A stretch of DNA of 64,000 bases from Archangium primigenium. GTDB taxonomy: Bacteria > Myxococcota > Myxococcia > Myxococcales > Myxococcaceae. Of the stretch, positions 24,037 to 32,045 are shown piece by piece. Every line of letters starts with the position of its first letter. Position 1 is the stretch's first letter. The position numbers and the translations under genes are program-made. The DNA is taken from positions 3,658,001 through 3,722,000 of the forward strand of contig NZ_JADWYI010000001.1 in the NCBI RefSeq assembly GCF_016904885.1, written 5' to 3'. A model generated the notes under the pieces. That model did no database searches, was not told the origin of the DNA, and saw only the letters and a program-made list of their open reading frames with translations.

Positions 24037-25325
24037 CGGACGAGCTGCCCCGGGGACTGACCACGGTCTCGGGCGAACGGGTGGACGTGGAGCAGCGGCT
24101 CGGCGCCGGCGGACAGGGCGAGGTCTACCGGGTCCGCGTGGGCGGTCAGACCCGCGCGCTCAAGCTCTACCACGCGCACATGGCCACGGCCTCCCAGCGG
24201 CGGGACATCGAGCGGCTGGTGCTCAAGGGGCCGCCGACCCCGCACTTCCTCTGGCCCTTGCAACTGGTGGTGGCGCCCTCGGGTCCCCGCTTCGGCTACG
24301 TGATGGCGCTGCGCGAGCCGCGCTTCCATTCCTCCGAGGACTTCATGGCGCGGCGTGTGGTGCCGGGCTTCCGTGCGCTCATCACCGCGGGCTACGAGCT
24401 GGCGTCCGCGTTCCTGAAGCTCCACGCCAGCGGGCTGTGCTACCGCGACATCTCCTTTGGCAATGTCTTCTTCGATCCGCGCACGGGCGATGTGCGCATC
24501 TGCGACAACGACAACGTCGACATCACGGGCAGCGGCCAGGGCGGCGTGCTCGGCACGCCTCGGTTCATGGCCCCCGAGGTGGTTCGCGGCGAGGCGGTGC
24601 CCTCGTCCGAGACGGATCGCTACTCCCTGGCCGTGCTGCTCTTCTACCTGCTGGAAGGGGGGCACCCCTTGGAGGGCGCCCGCGAGGCGGGCATCCGCTG
24701 TCTGGATCTGCCCGCCATGAACAAGCTGTATGGCACCGAGCCTCTCTACATCCACGATCCGGCGGATGACTCGAACCGCCCCGTGCCGGGCATCCACGAC
24801 AACCCGCTGGCCTTCCATCCCCTCTATCCCGAGGCGCTGCGTCGGCTGTTCCTCCAGTCCTTCTCCGAGGGACTGCGCTCGCCCCATCGCCGGGTGATGG
24901 AGAGCGTGTGGTGCCGGGAGCTGCCGCGGGCACGGGATGCCCTCGTCTACTGCGCCCAGTGCGCCAGGCAGTGCTTCCATGATGGGGAGTCGCCAGGGGG
25001 CGCGCTGCGGTGCTGGTCCTGCGGAGCCCCTGTCCGACTGCCGCCCCGCCTCCGGGTGGGCCAGCGCCTCATCCTGCTCAACCACGACACCCGGCTCTAC
25101 CGGGATCACCTCCACGAGGATCAGGACTTCGAGGAGGTGGTGGCCGAGGTCAGCCAGAAGCCGGGGGACCCGGGCCGCTGGGGCCTGCGCAACCTGACGA
25201 CCGACAAGTGGACGTTCACCCGTCCGGACGGAAGCATCGCGGACGTTCCCCCCGGTGCGAGCGTGCCGCTCAAGACGGGCAACGTCGTGCACTTCGGCAT
25301 GGCGCGGGGAGAGATCCGGGAGTGA
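24027..25325 (+). CDS. Ser/Thr protein kinase with zinc ribbon and C-terminal FHA-like beta domain (TerY-P triad)
   Basis: 432 aa. The kinase lobe has the glycine loop GAGGQGEVY (26-34), the ATP-binding Lys K46 (ALKLY), a catalytic loop YRDISFGN near 138-145 with Tyr in place of the usual His of HRD, and an activation-loop start ICDNDNV where Asp-Asn-Asp stands in for DFG. These substitutions are typical of TerY-P kinases and need not abolish activity. After residue ~300 comes a zinc ribbon (CAQC ... CWSC) and then an ~85-residue beta-rich domain (WGLRNLT, W-TFTRPDGS, VVHFG) that resembles FHA-like or related modules. It is the last gene of the operon; 97 bases separate it from the next gene. 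Confidence 0.9.
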   Translation: MRVTDELPRGLTTVSGERVDVEQRLGAGGQGEVYRVRVGGQTRALKLYHAHMATASQRRDIERLVLKGPPTPHFLWPLQLVVAPSGPRFGYVMALREPRFHSSEDFMARRVVPGFRALITAGYELASAFLKLHASGLCYRDISFGNVFFDPRTGDVRICDNDNVDITGSGQGGVLGTPRFMAPEVVRGEAVPSSETDRYSLAVLLFYLLEGGHPLEGAREAGIRCLDLPAMNKLYGTEPLYIHDPADDSNRPVPGIHDNPLAFHPLYPEALRRLFLQSFSEGLRSPHRRVMESVWCRELPRARDALVYCAQCARQCFHDGESPGGALRCWSCGAPVRLPPRLRVGQRLILLNHDTRLYRDHLHEDQDFEEVVAEVSQKPGDPGRWGLRNLTTDKWTFTRPDGSIADVPPGASVPLKTGNVVHFGMARGEIRE

Positions 25326-25422
25326 GACGCGAGGGGCGCGCTCCAGGGCGGACGCCGTCTTTCCCATTTTGTTGGAAATTCATGTTATCCGTGTTTCCGG
25401 TTCGTTCAACGGGGACAGGGAC

Positions 25423-28398
25423 ATGACACGGCAAGGCACGACGACATCAAGGGGGTGGGTGTGGCCCCTCGCGCTGCTGGGCGCGGGGTGGTTGGCACTG
25501 GGGCCCGGGGAGGCCCGGGCCGCGAGCGGGAATCTGGCGCTCACGGCGACGGCCACGGCGTCGTCCGGGGTCGCGGGGAATGCCCGTGACGGCAGTCTGG
25601 CGACGGCGTGGACCGCCAGCACGACGGCGAGCGCGCAGTGGCTCCAGTACGACCTGGGCGGGTTGCACTCCCTGAGCCGCGTGGAGCAGTCCTTCACCCA
25701 GTCCGGCACCTGGCGCTTCAAGCTCGAGGCGTCGCTGGATGGGTCGCGCTGGGCCACGCTGGTGGACCGCACGACGGGCGCGGCGGGGCAGATCTTCGGC
25801 GAGGGCGTCCAGGGCACCTTCCGCTACGTGCGCCTGACGGTGACGGGCTCGCGTGAGGGCTTCGTGGCCTCCAGCCGGGAGCTGCGTGTCTTCGGCACCG
25901 ACGAGGGCGACAACCTCGCGCCCGGCCGGTCCGTGACGGCCTCGTCGAGCCTCGCGGGCTACGAGCCCGGCAAGGCCACGGACATCCATACGGCGACCTA
26001 CTGGGTCGCGGGCAGCGCGAGCCTGCCGCAGTGGCTGAAGGTGGACCTGGGCTCCCCGAGCCTCGTCACCGGGGTGGAGCAGAACTTCAAGGACGTGGAC
26101 ACCCACCGCTTCCAGATCGAGGGCTCGCTGGACGACAAGACGTGGACGGTGCTGCTGGATGGGAGCGCGGGCCTCTCGGGGCAGGCCTTCTCCCGGCGCG
26201 TGAGCGGTACCTGGCGCTATGTGCGCCTGACGGTGCGGGGCTCGGCGGCGGGCTACTGGGCGAGCAGCACCGAGTTCAAGGTGTATGGCTTCGCCAACCT
26301 GGCGCTGGGCCGCTCGGGCGCGGCGTCGACCGTGTCCCCGGGCTATGAAATCACCCGGGCCACGGACTCCAACGCGGCCACCTACTGGTGCGCCACCAGC
26401 GCGAGCATGCCGCAGTGGATGACCATCGACCTGGGCGTGCTGGCCGACGTGCGGCGGGTGGAGCAGAACTTCGTCGACGTGGACACCTACCGGTTCAAGA
26501 TCGAGGGCTCCACGGACAACAGCACCTGGACGACGCTGCTCGACAAGTCCACCGGAGCCTCGGGCCAGACGTTCGGGCAGGACGTGCGCGGCACCTGGCG
26601 CTACCTGCGGCTGTCCGTGAGCCACTCCGCCGCGGGCCACTGGGCCAGCAGCCAGGAGTTCCGGGTGTTCGGCACGCCGCTCGAGCGCGACCTGGCCCTG
26701 GGGGCCTCGGCGTCCGCCTCGTCGCTCGCGCCCGGGTACGAGCCGGGCAAGGCGGTGGATGGCAATGGGACGTCCTACTGGTGCGCGAGCAGCCCCAGCG
26801 TGCCCGAGTGGCTCAAGGTGGACCTGGGCACGCCGAGCCTCGTGCGGCGCGTGGAGCAGTCCTTCGTGAACAGCGACACCCACCGCTTCAAGCTCGAGGG
26901 CTCCACGGACAACAGCACCTGGACGACGCTGCTGGACCGGTCCTCGGGGGCCGCGGGCAAGGACTTCGCGCAGGAGGTGAACGGCACCTGGCGCTACATC
27001 CGGCTCACCGTGCTGGGCTCGGCGGCGGGCCACTGGGCCAGCAGCCAGACGCTGAAGGTGATCGGCGTGGGCTCGCCGCTCCGGGCCCGGTGGTGGGAGG
27101 AGGGCGCGGGCGTCATGCGCTACTACCCCAAGTACTACAACAAGACCCTCAACACGATCGCGAGCGAGCTGGATGACCTGCGCGCGCGGGGCTACGGGGC
27201 CATCGAGCTCATGGCGCCCTATACCGGCCCGGCGGACGTGTGGGCGGGCCTGGGTGCCACGGACAACTACAGCATCGATCCGTCCATCGGCAGCATGTCG
27301 GACTTCCAGAACCTGCTCACCCAGGCCCGCGCGCGCGGCATGCGCGTGTTGATGTTCGGCAACGTCGGCTACGCGCGGGACACGGCCTCGTTCTTCGTGA
27401 AGGCGCAGGACGACAACCGCACCAACACGTATAGCAAGGAGCGCATGTGGTTCCACTTCCGCGCCACGGGCGGAGAGCGCTGGTACTGGAGCAGCCGCGC
27501 GGGGGCCTACTACTACGCGTTCTGGGGTCAGAACATCCCGTCCTACAACTTCAACACCCAGGAGTGGCGGGACGAGACGCGCAAGTACATCCGCTTCTGG
27601 ATGGACAAGGGCCTGGATGGCTTCGCCCTGGACGCGCCCGCCGTCTATGACGGCATCACCCCGGCCATCAACAACGCGCACATCACGGACGTGCTGCGCG
27701 CCTACGACACGTGGGCCAACTCCGAGGGCGCCCCGGGGCCGGGCTACGTGACGGAGTGGCACTACAACAGCATCCAGGACTACGAGCTGACGAACTGGGG
27801 CGGCGCGGGCTTCAGCACCATCATCCCCGCCATCGACAACCAGAACCCGGACGGGCTGGAGAACATCCTGAAGAACAACCGGGATGCCATCAACGCCGCG
27901 GGCGGCATCACCCAGACGCCGCCGAGCTGGGAGGTCGCCGGGGTGCCCGCGAACAAGCGGCTCCTGGAGATCGCCACGCTGACCACGGTGGGCACGCTGT
28001 TCTACCTGCACAACGGCCAGCACACGCTCCTGCCCCACGAGTCCGTCATCCCCAACTGGTCCCAGGCGGACCAGGCGAAGCTCTGGAGCCTGATGCGTGC
28101 CCAGGCCTCGTACAAGGCCCTGGCGCCCACGGGGGCGCGCGTGAAGCTGCCCACGCAGGACAACCGCAAGTTCTACGCCTTCACGCGCACGAACAAGGAC
28201 GGCTCCGTCAAGGCGCTGGTTATCCTGAACTACCAGGCCTCCAGCCAGACCGTCACCGTCAACCTGACCCACACCGGGCTCCAGATTCCCCAGACGCCCG
28301 TGGACCTGCTGACCGGGAGCACGGCTCCGGCCATCTCCTCCGCGAGCTACTCGGTGACGCTGCCGGCGTACGGGTACACGGTGCTCGGCGTGGACTAG
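25423..28398 (+). CDS. Secreted GH13-like glycoside hydrolase with four F5/8C (CBM32-like) domains
   Basis: 991 aa. After a signal peptide ending GEARAAS come four tandem discoidin-type domains (about 37-160, 163-290, 292-420 and 422-548). Each has the pattern NLALGRSxTASS ... YWxAxSxSxPQWLKVDLG ... WRYVRLTV. Repeats 2-4 are more alike than repeat 1. The catalytic region (552-991) looks like a GH13/alpha-amylase barrel: RGYGAIELMAPY, GLDGFALDAPAVYDG (candidate nucleophile Asp ~735), VTEWHY (candidate acid Glu ~777), then a C-terminal beta sandwich. ATG 25423 is chosen because it begins the signal peptide; the frame is open further upstream into the kinase gene. Probably digests or binds exogenous polysaccharide. 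Confidence 0.82.
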   Translation: MTRQGTTTSRGWVWPLALLGAGWLALGPGEARAASGNLALTATATASSGVAGNARDGSLATAWTASTTASAQWLQYDLGGLHSLSRVEQSFTQSGTWRFKLEASLDGSRWATLVDRTTGAAGQIFGEGVQGTFRYVRLTVTGSREGFVASSRELRVFGTDEGDNLAPGRSVTASSSLAGYEPGKATDIHTATYWVAGSASLPQWLKVDLGSPSLVTGVEQNFKDVDTHRFQIEGSLDDKTWTVLLDGSAGLSGQAFSRRVSGTWRYVRLTVRGSAAGYWASSTEFKVYGFANLALGRSGAASTVSPGYEITRATDSNAATYWCATSASMPQWMTIDLGVLADVRRVEQNFVDVDTYRFKIEGSTDNSTWTTLLDKSTGASGQTFGQDVRGTWRYLRLSVSHSAAGHWASSQEFRVFGTPLERDLALGASASASSLAPGYEPGKAVDGNGTSYWCASSPSVPEWLKVDLGTPSLVRRVEQSFVNSDTHRFKLEGSTDNSTWTTLLDRSSGAAGKDFAQEVNGTWRYIRLTVLGSAAGHWASSQTLKVIGVGSPLRARWWEEGAGVMRYYPKYYNKTLNTIASELDDLRARGYGAIELMAPYTGPADVWAGLGATDNYSIDPSIGSMSDFQNLLTQARARGMRVLMFGNVGYARDTASFFVKAQDDNRTNTYSKERMWFHFRATGGERWYWSSRAGAYYYAFWGQNIPSYNFNTQEWRDETRKYIRFWMDKGLDGFALDAPAVYDGITPAINNAHITDVLRAYDTWANSEGAPGPGYVTEWHYNSIQDYELTNWGGAGFSTIIPAIDNQNPDGLENILKNNRDAINAAGGITQTPPSWEVAGVPANKRLLEIATLTTVGTLFYLHNGQHTLLPHESVIPNWSQADQAKLWSLMRAQASYKALAPTGARVKLPTQDNRKFYAFTRTNKDGSVKALVILNYQASSQTVTVNLTHTGLQIPQTPVDLLTGSTAPAISSASYSVTLPAYGYTVLGVD

Positions 28399-28447
28399 AG
28401 CGGACGCCGCGCGATGGGGGGCGCACTCAGGGGGGGAGGGTAGGAAC

Positions 28448-28508
28448 TTCCCTATCCTTCCCTATCCGGGAAGAAAAGTTGGTTTGAAAGGTAGTTTTGG
28501 GGTAGGAT
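28448..28508 (+). promoter_or_regulatory. Direct repeat and possible promoter before the HTH gene
   Basis: A perfect tandem 10-mer, TTCCCTATCC twice, occupies 28448-28467. Just after it lie TTGGTT (28479-28484) and TAGGAT (28503-28508) separated by 18 bases, a loose sigma-70-like pair. With this promoter, transcription would begin close to the ATG at 28515, so the mRNA would be almost leaderless; alternatively AGGA (28504-28507) is a Shine-Dalgarno and the promoter lies upstream. The repeat is a candidate binding site for the HTH protein it precedes. Confidence 0.35.
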
Positions 28509-28514
28509 GCGTCC

Positions 28515-28940
28515 ATGTCCCAGGACCTCTACACGGTCGAACAGGTCGCCAGCCTCCTGGACCTGCATGTCCGCACGGTCCGGGTCTACGTCCGCGAAGG
28601 GCGGCTGAAGGCCACGCGTATCGGCAAGCAGTACCGGATCACCCGCGAGGCCATCGAGGCGCTCACCGGCCGGTCGATGTCTCCGCCCGAGCGCCGCCGG
28701 AGCCACGTGGAGGTCTCCAGCATCGTCGAGATCGAGGACATCGAGCGCGATGCGGCCATGCGGATCGCGAACGGTCTGGTGGCGGCCTCCAACAGCTCGG
28801 ACGAAGGCGAGAGTCCCCTGCGCGTCGACACGCTCTACGATCCGAAGCGCGAGCGCTTGAAGCTCATCGTGACCGGACCGCTCGGGGCCAACACCCGTTT
28901 GCTGCAACTCGTTGCCCTCTACCTGGAGAGTGAGTCATGA
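28515..28940 (+). CDS. Excisionase/MerR-like helix-turn-helix DNA-binding protein
   Basis: 141 aa. Residues 5-52 are a winged-helix DNA-binding domain of the HTH_17/excisionase type: YTVEQVASLLDLHVRTVRVY then VREGRLKATRIGKQYRITRE. The rest (about 60-141) is an unrecognised mixed domain that may sense a ligand or mediate oligomerisation. It overlaps the following DUF4180 gene by ATGA, so the two are expressed together. No integrase or phage gene is nearby, so this is more likely a transcription factor than a true excisionase. Confidence 0.85.
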   Translation: MSQDLYTVEQVASLLDLHVRTVRVYVREGRLKATRIGKQYRITREAIEALTGRSMSPPERRRSHVEVSSIVEIEDIERDAAMRIANGLVAASNSSDEGESPLRVDTLYDPKRERLKLIVTGPLGANTRLLQLVALYLESES

Positions 28941-29338
28941 CCGGAGTCAACGTGTCCGAGGCATCACCGACGGAGGGCCGCCCGCTGACAGGACAGACCC
29001 TGGAGGTGAACGGAGTGCGTGTCCTCGAACTGTCACCGGAGGGGCCGCGGATCCGGGATGCTTCCGAGTTGCTCAGCCTGGCGTGGGAGCATGAGGCGAC
29101 GCTGGTCGCCATTCCCGCTGTGCGGCTGGGCGAGGACTTCTTCAAGCTCGCCACGGGCGTGGCTGGGGAACTGGCCCAGAAGTTCGTCAACTACCGCATG
29201 CGTCTGGCGATCCTGGGCGACATCTCGGCCCATGTGGCCCACAGCAAGGCGCTGCACGGCTTCGTCTACGAGTCGAACCGCGGGGCCTCGCTCTGGTTCG
29301 TGGCGGACCGTGAGGCACTCGTGGCGCGGCTGTCCTGA
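28937..29338 (+). CDS. DUF4180-family protein
   Basis: 133 aa. The family hallmark is the core FFKLATGVAGELAQKFVNYR followed by LAILGDIS, SKALHGFVYESNRG and a final strand WFVAD. DUF4180 is a small uncharacterised cytosolic domain; pairing with an HTH gene is repeated in other bacteria and suggests the two act together. It starts in the ATGA overlap with the HTH gene. There are no catalytic motifs I can name, so function remains unknown. Confidence 0.82.
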   Translation: MTGVNVSEASPTEGRPLTGQTLEVNGVRVLELSPEGPRIRDASELLSLAWEHEATLVAIPAVRLGEDFFKLATGVAGELAQKFVNYRMRLAILGDISAHVAHSKALHGFVYESNRGASLWFVADREALVARLS

Positions 29339-29426
29339 ACGTCCAGCGCGGCCCCTCTGGCTCAATCCCAGCCACGGGGGGCGAGGGCCAGGAGGTGTGC
29401 GGCAGGGCGGCACGCGACGGCCGCCA

Positions 29427-29482
29427 CACCTCGGAGCGAGGTGCTCCAACGAGCGCCTTGGCGCCGTGACTTCGGAGCGAAG
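29427..29482 (+). repeat. Two near-identical short hairpins with a shared core
   Basis: CACCTCG-GAG-CGAGGTG (29427-29443, 7-bp stem) and CTTCG-GAG-CGAAG (29470-29482, 5-bp stem) both place the same TCGGAGCGA core in a three-base loop context. They lie in the 199-base gap between the DUF4180 and PIG-V-like genes and neither is followed by a T-run, so they do not look like intrinsic terminators. They may be paired binding sites or RNA structure. Chance is possible in GC-rich DNA. Confidence 0.35.
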
Positions 29483-29536
29483 GCTCGGGGAGGGGGCTTG
29501 CCTGGGTGAAGGACCCCGAGTACAGCCCCGCTCCCG

Positions 29537-30643
29537 GTGGAATCTCCTCACGCGCGTCCCTCGTCTCCCGCCGCGTCCTGGGTCCCCTGGGGACTCCTGA
29601 CGCTGATGCTGGTCCATCACGTCGGCGTGTGGGCCGTGACGTCCTGGCGCGAGGACATTTCCCCGCTCGCCCTGCTCGATCGCTGGGATTCGATGCTCTA
29701 CAGCATCATCGTGGCCGAGGGGTACCAGTGGCCCCTCTGGGTCTACTTCCCGCTCTATCCGGGCCTCGTGTGGCTCGTTCGCGCGGCGCTGGGCGGGGGA
29801 CTGCCTCCCCAGGTCGTCGGCTGTGGCGTGTCCACCCTGTTCCTACTCGGGTTCGTGGCCTGGAACACGCGCTGGAGCCGCCAGGGCGTACTGCCTCCGC
29901 CCCTGTCTCCCCGGACACCTTGGGGCTGGTTTCTCCTGCTCTACGGCCCCGCGAGCTTCTCGCTGCACTCCCACCACACCGAGGCCCTCTTCCTCCTGCT
30001 ATCCTTCGGCGCGCTGGCCTGCGCCTCGCGGGGGGCGCTCGGGCCCACGGTGCTCCTGTGCATGCTGTGTGTTTGGACGCGCAACCAGGGCTGCCTCGTG
30101 GCCATCACCGCCGCGCTCCTGCTCGCCGGCAATGCGTCCACGTGGCGTGAGCGCCTCCTGCGCTTTGGTACCGTGGGCGTGGGGGCCCTGCTGTCCTTTG
30201 GCGGGCTGCTGTTCTTCGAGTGGAGGATGGCGGGAGATCCGCTCGCGTTCATGCACGCGCAGACCGAGTGGCGCTACGTCGACTCCGTGTGGGGCGCCAT
30301 TCGGGGGATCTGGTTTGGCAATCCCTGGCACGCGACGGGCGTGCCCCTGTGGATGAAGCTCCGGCACGGGTATGCCGCGCTGTGGCTGGTGGCCGCGCTG
30401 GCGCTGGGGCGGCGCCACCGGGCCCTGGGGCTCTATGTCCTGCTGTCGCTGTTGATCATGTTGCCCCAGGGCGACCTGGGGAACGCGTTCCGCTACAACA
30501 CGGTGCTCTTCCCCCTGCTGTTCCTGGTGGGGGACGGGCTCGCCGAGCGGCCTGTCTGGCTGCGCTGGACGGTGGCGGTGCTACTCGTGGGGCTCAACCA
30601 CGCGGTCACCCATGCCTATGCCGTCGAGGTCTGGGCCTATTGA
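29537..30643 (+). CDS. PIG-V-like GT-C membrane glycosyltransferase
   Basis: 368 aa integral membrane protein with about nine hydrophobic segments. An acidic-aromatic motif after the first segment (DRWDSMLYSI) and WVYFPLYPGLVWL match the luminal loop of PIG-V-type mannosyltransferases, which transfer sugar from a polyprenyl-phosphate donor. It therefore likely builds a surface glycan on the periplasmic side. It starts with GTG at 29537; the start is uncertain because no strong Shine-Dalgarno stands out. The last 63 bases overlap the end of the convergent Imm11 gene, an unusually long tail-to-tail overlap. Confidence 0.78.
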   Translation: MESPHARPSSPAASWVPWGLLTLMLVHHVGVWAVTSWREDISPLALLDRWDSMLYSIIVAEGYQWPLWVYFPLYPGLVWLVRAALGGGLPPQVVGCGVSTLFLLGFVAWNTRWSRQGVLPPPLSPRTPWGWFLLLYGPASFSLHSHHTEALFLLLSFGALACASRGALGPTVLLCMLCVWTRNQGCLVAITAALLLAGNASTWRERLLRFGTVGVGALLSFGGLLFFEWRMAGDPLAFMHAQTEWRYVDSVWGAIRGIWFGNPWHATGVPLWMKLRHGYAALWLVAALALGRRHRALGLYVLLSLLIMLPQGDLGNAFRYNTVLFPLLFLVGDGLAERPVWLRWTVAVLLVGLNHAVTHAYAVEVWAY

Positions 30644-31219
30644 GCCAGACACTTCGTCGAATCGCCCCCCCACCGCGCCGGTTCGTTCCAAGGCTGTTTT
30701 GATCTCCTGAGCAACGATGACCGGTGGGGGCCACCCCCAGATCCGGAACACGCGAGCATTGCCTACCTTGGATTCATCAATACGCAGACCAATCACCGAG
30801 CGGTACTCCCCGACTCGCTCTGGCCGCCCATCCTCCGCACTGTAGAGCAGAACTTCCGCGCATGCTTTCTCGTCAATGCACCGGACCGTCCGCGCCACGT
30901 TCACAAGATAGTAGGGCTCGGCCTGTCCTTGGACCTCGACCGGGATGAGCTGAACATCGCTGGAGGCCATCTCGCGGAAGACAGAGGCAACACGTGCATT
31001 GACGATGGGGACTTGTCCAACTCCGGCTGTATCAAAGTCCAGTGGGGTCCCGGGGCGATCAATCGGGACGCGGAGTCTCTCGCGGATGTCGACGGGTCGG
31101 CCATAGCTGAACTCCCAAACGTCTTCCAACTCCTGCCCGGTCAGGAGAGTTGGTTCTGCCAGGTACCAGCGCCCCGCCACATCCACATCAATGCCTAGCC
31201 GAAAAAAGCGGCGCTCCAT
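30581..31219 (-). CDS. Imm11 (MXAN_0049-type) immunity protein, orphan
   Basis: 212 aa. Imm11 motifs include WEFSYGRPV, LDFDTAGVGQVPIVNARVAS, VQLIPVEVQGQAEPYYLVNV (a classic strand/turn of this family), RTVRCIDEKAC and the final FRIWGWPPPVIVAQEIK. Such proteins neutralise polymorphic or contact-dependent toxins. No intact toxin gene lies upstream: the region 31223-31315 holds only a possible toxin-tail remnant, and the next gene upstream is a zinc-ribbon protein. The gene looks less GC-rich than its neighbours, which fits recent transfer. It could protect against kin or competitor toxins as an orphan immunity gene. Confidence 0.85.
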   Translation of the reverse strand: MERRFFRLGIDVDVAGRWYLAEPTLLTGQELEDVWEFSYGRPVDIRERLRVPIDRPGTPLDFDTAGVGQVPIVNARVASVFREMASSDVQLIPVEVQGQAEPYYLVNVARTVRCIDEKACAEVLLYSAEDGRPERVGEYRSVIGLRIDESKVGNARVFRIWGWPPPVIVAQEIKTALERTGAVGGRFDEVSGSIGPDLDGIGMGDRVVEPHE

Positions 31220-31222
31220 GGG

Positions 31223-31315
31223 TCATGCCTCGGGATTCTTCGTGACCAGCTTCCGCCACTGGGTTGTCTGGGTGTTGACCCGCCGCGAAGCCCTTGAACC
31301 CCGAGGAAGTTGAAA
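31223..31315 (-). pseudogene. Possible 3' remnant of a polymorphic toxin gene
   Basis: Immediately upstream of the Imm11 ATG (31219), the minus strand ends an open frame with a TGA at 31223-31225, three bases before that ATG, which is the usual spacing of a toxin gene and its immunity gene. That frame ends VNTQTTQWRKLVTKNPEA. A +1/-1 shift away, the same DNA reads GFKGFAAG. Joining the two would give a single plausible toxin C-terminus. I infer that the toxin body was lost and a frameshift accumulated. Only ~90 bases remain and the toxin family cannot be named. Confidence 0.35.
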
Positions 31316-31352
31316 TGCCCAGGGGCGGGAGCGGACCCCGATACAGGGAGCT

Positions 31353-32027
31353 TCAGTTTCCCAGGCGTGAGAACAGCCAGTCGAGCGCGGAGGAGATGGG
31401 ATCCACGGGGCTCCAGCGCACGTTCTTCATGACGGCCACGCTCGTGGACTCCTCCATGCTGGGGCTGGCGCGGGTGAGCGTGGGATCGTAGGGCGCTGAC
31501 CCCGCGGGCGCGCAGCTGCCGCAGTAGAGCTGATCATTCACGGTGAAGGCGTGCTTGAGCTTCACGGTCCGCTTGCACGTGGCGCACTGGGACTTGGAGA
31601 GGGTCTCCGGCTCGAGCCGCGGCTTCAGGTCGAACTCCCGGTCCCGATCCGCGCGCGCGAGCTTTTGGAGTTGCTCCAACTCCCCGGCGTCGAGCGCCAC
31701 GCCCTGGCAGGTCGTGCAGACGTCCACCTCCACGTCGTGCACCTTCGTCACGGCCAGCGGCGCGATGTTGCAGCGGGGACACGTGGGCGCGGGCCGGTGG
31801 CACTGCTCGCACTGGGGCACCTGGGAGAGCGGCGCCTGGCAGTCCTTGCACAGGCCATGTTTGCCGCGCGCCCGCCGCACGAGCGCCTCCGCGGCCGAGC
31901 CGCCCATGACCTTGGTGAGGGCATCGCCCTCGATCCACACGGAGGCGCAGCGGCCACAGCGCTCGCGCGGCAGGCTATCGGAGAAGGTGGGCAGCAGGGG
32001 ACCCGGACAGAAGGCGCAGGTGCTCAT
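31353..32027 (-). CDS. Multi-zinc-ribbon (zf-TFIIB-like) protein
   Basis: 224 aa with at least seven CxxC pairs. The first ribbon, C4-C7 ... C24-C27 (CAFC, CGRC), is of the zf-TFIIB type, with a following acidic helix. Further pairs are CKDC, CEQC, CPRC, CTTC (followed by VALDAGEL, the typical TFIIB-ribbon tail), CATC and CGSC. The C-terminal ~40 residues are not a ribbon and end WLFSRLGN. These proteins are cytosolic and of unknown role, perhaps nucleic-acid or protein binding. It lies 18 bases downstream of the PAP2 gene, same strand. Confidence 0.82.
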   Translation of the reverse strand: MSTCAFCPGPLLPTFSDSLPRERCGRCASVWIEGDALTKVMGGSAAEALVRRARGKHGLCKDCQAPLSQVPQCEQCHRPAPTCPRCNIAPLAVTKVHDVEVDVCTTCQGVALDAGELEQLQKLARADRDREFDLKPRLEPETLSKSQCATCKRTVKLKHAFTVNDQLYCGSCAPAGSAPYDPTLTRASPSMEESTSVAVMKNVRWSPVDPISSALDWLFSRLGN

Positions 32028-32045
32028 GGGTGGGGTTCTTTTCTC

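Noticed and set aside
25447-28272. A 941-residue minus-strand open frame
   Set aside because: Antisense to the GH13-like gene; the repetition seen in it is just the mirror of the F5/8C repeats.
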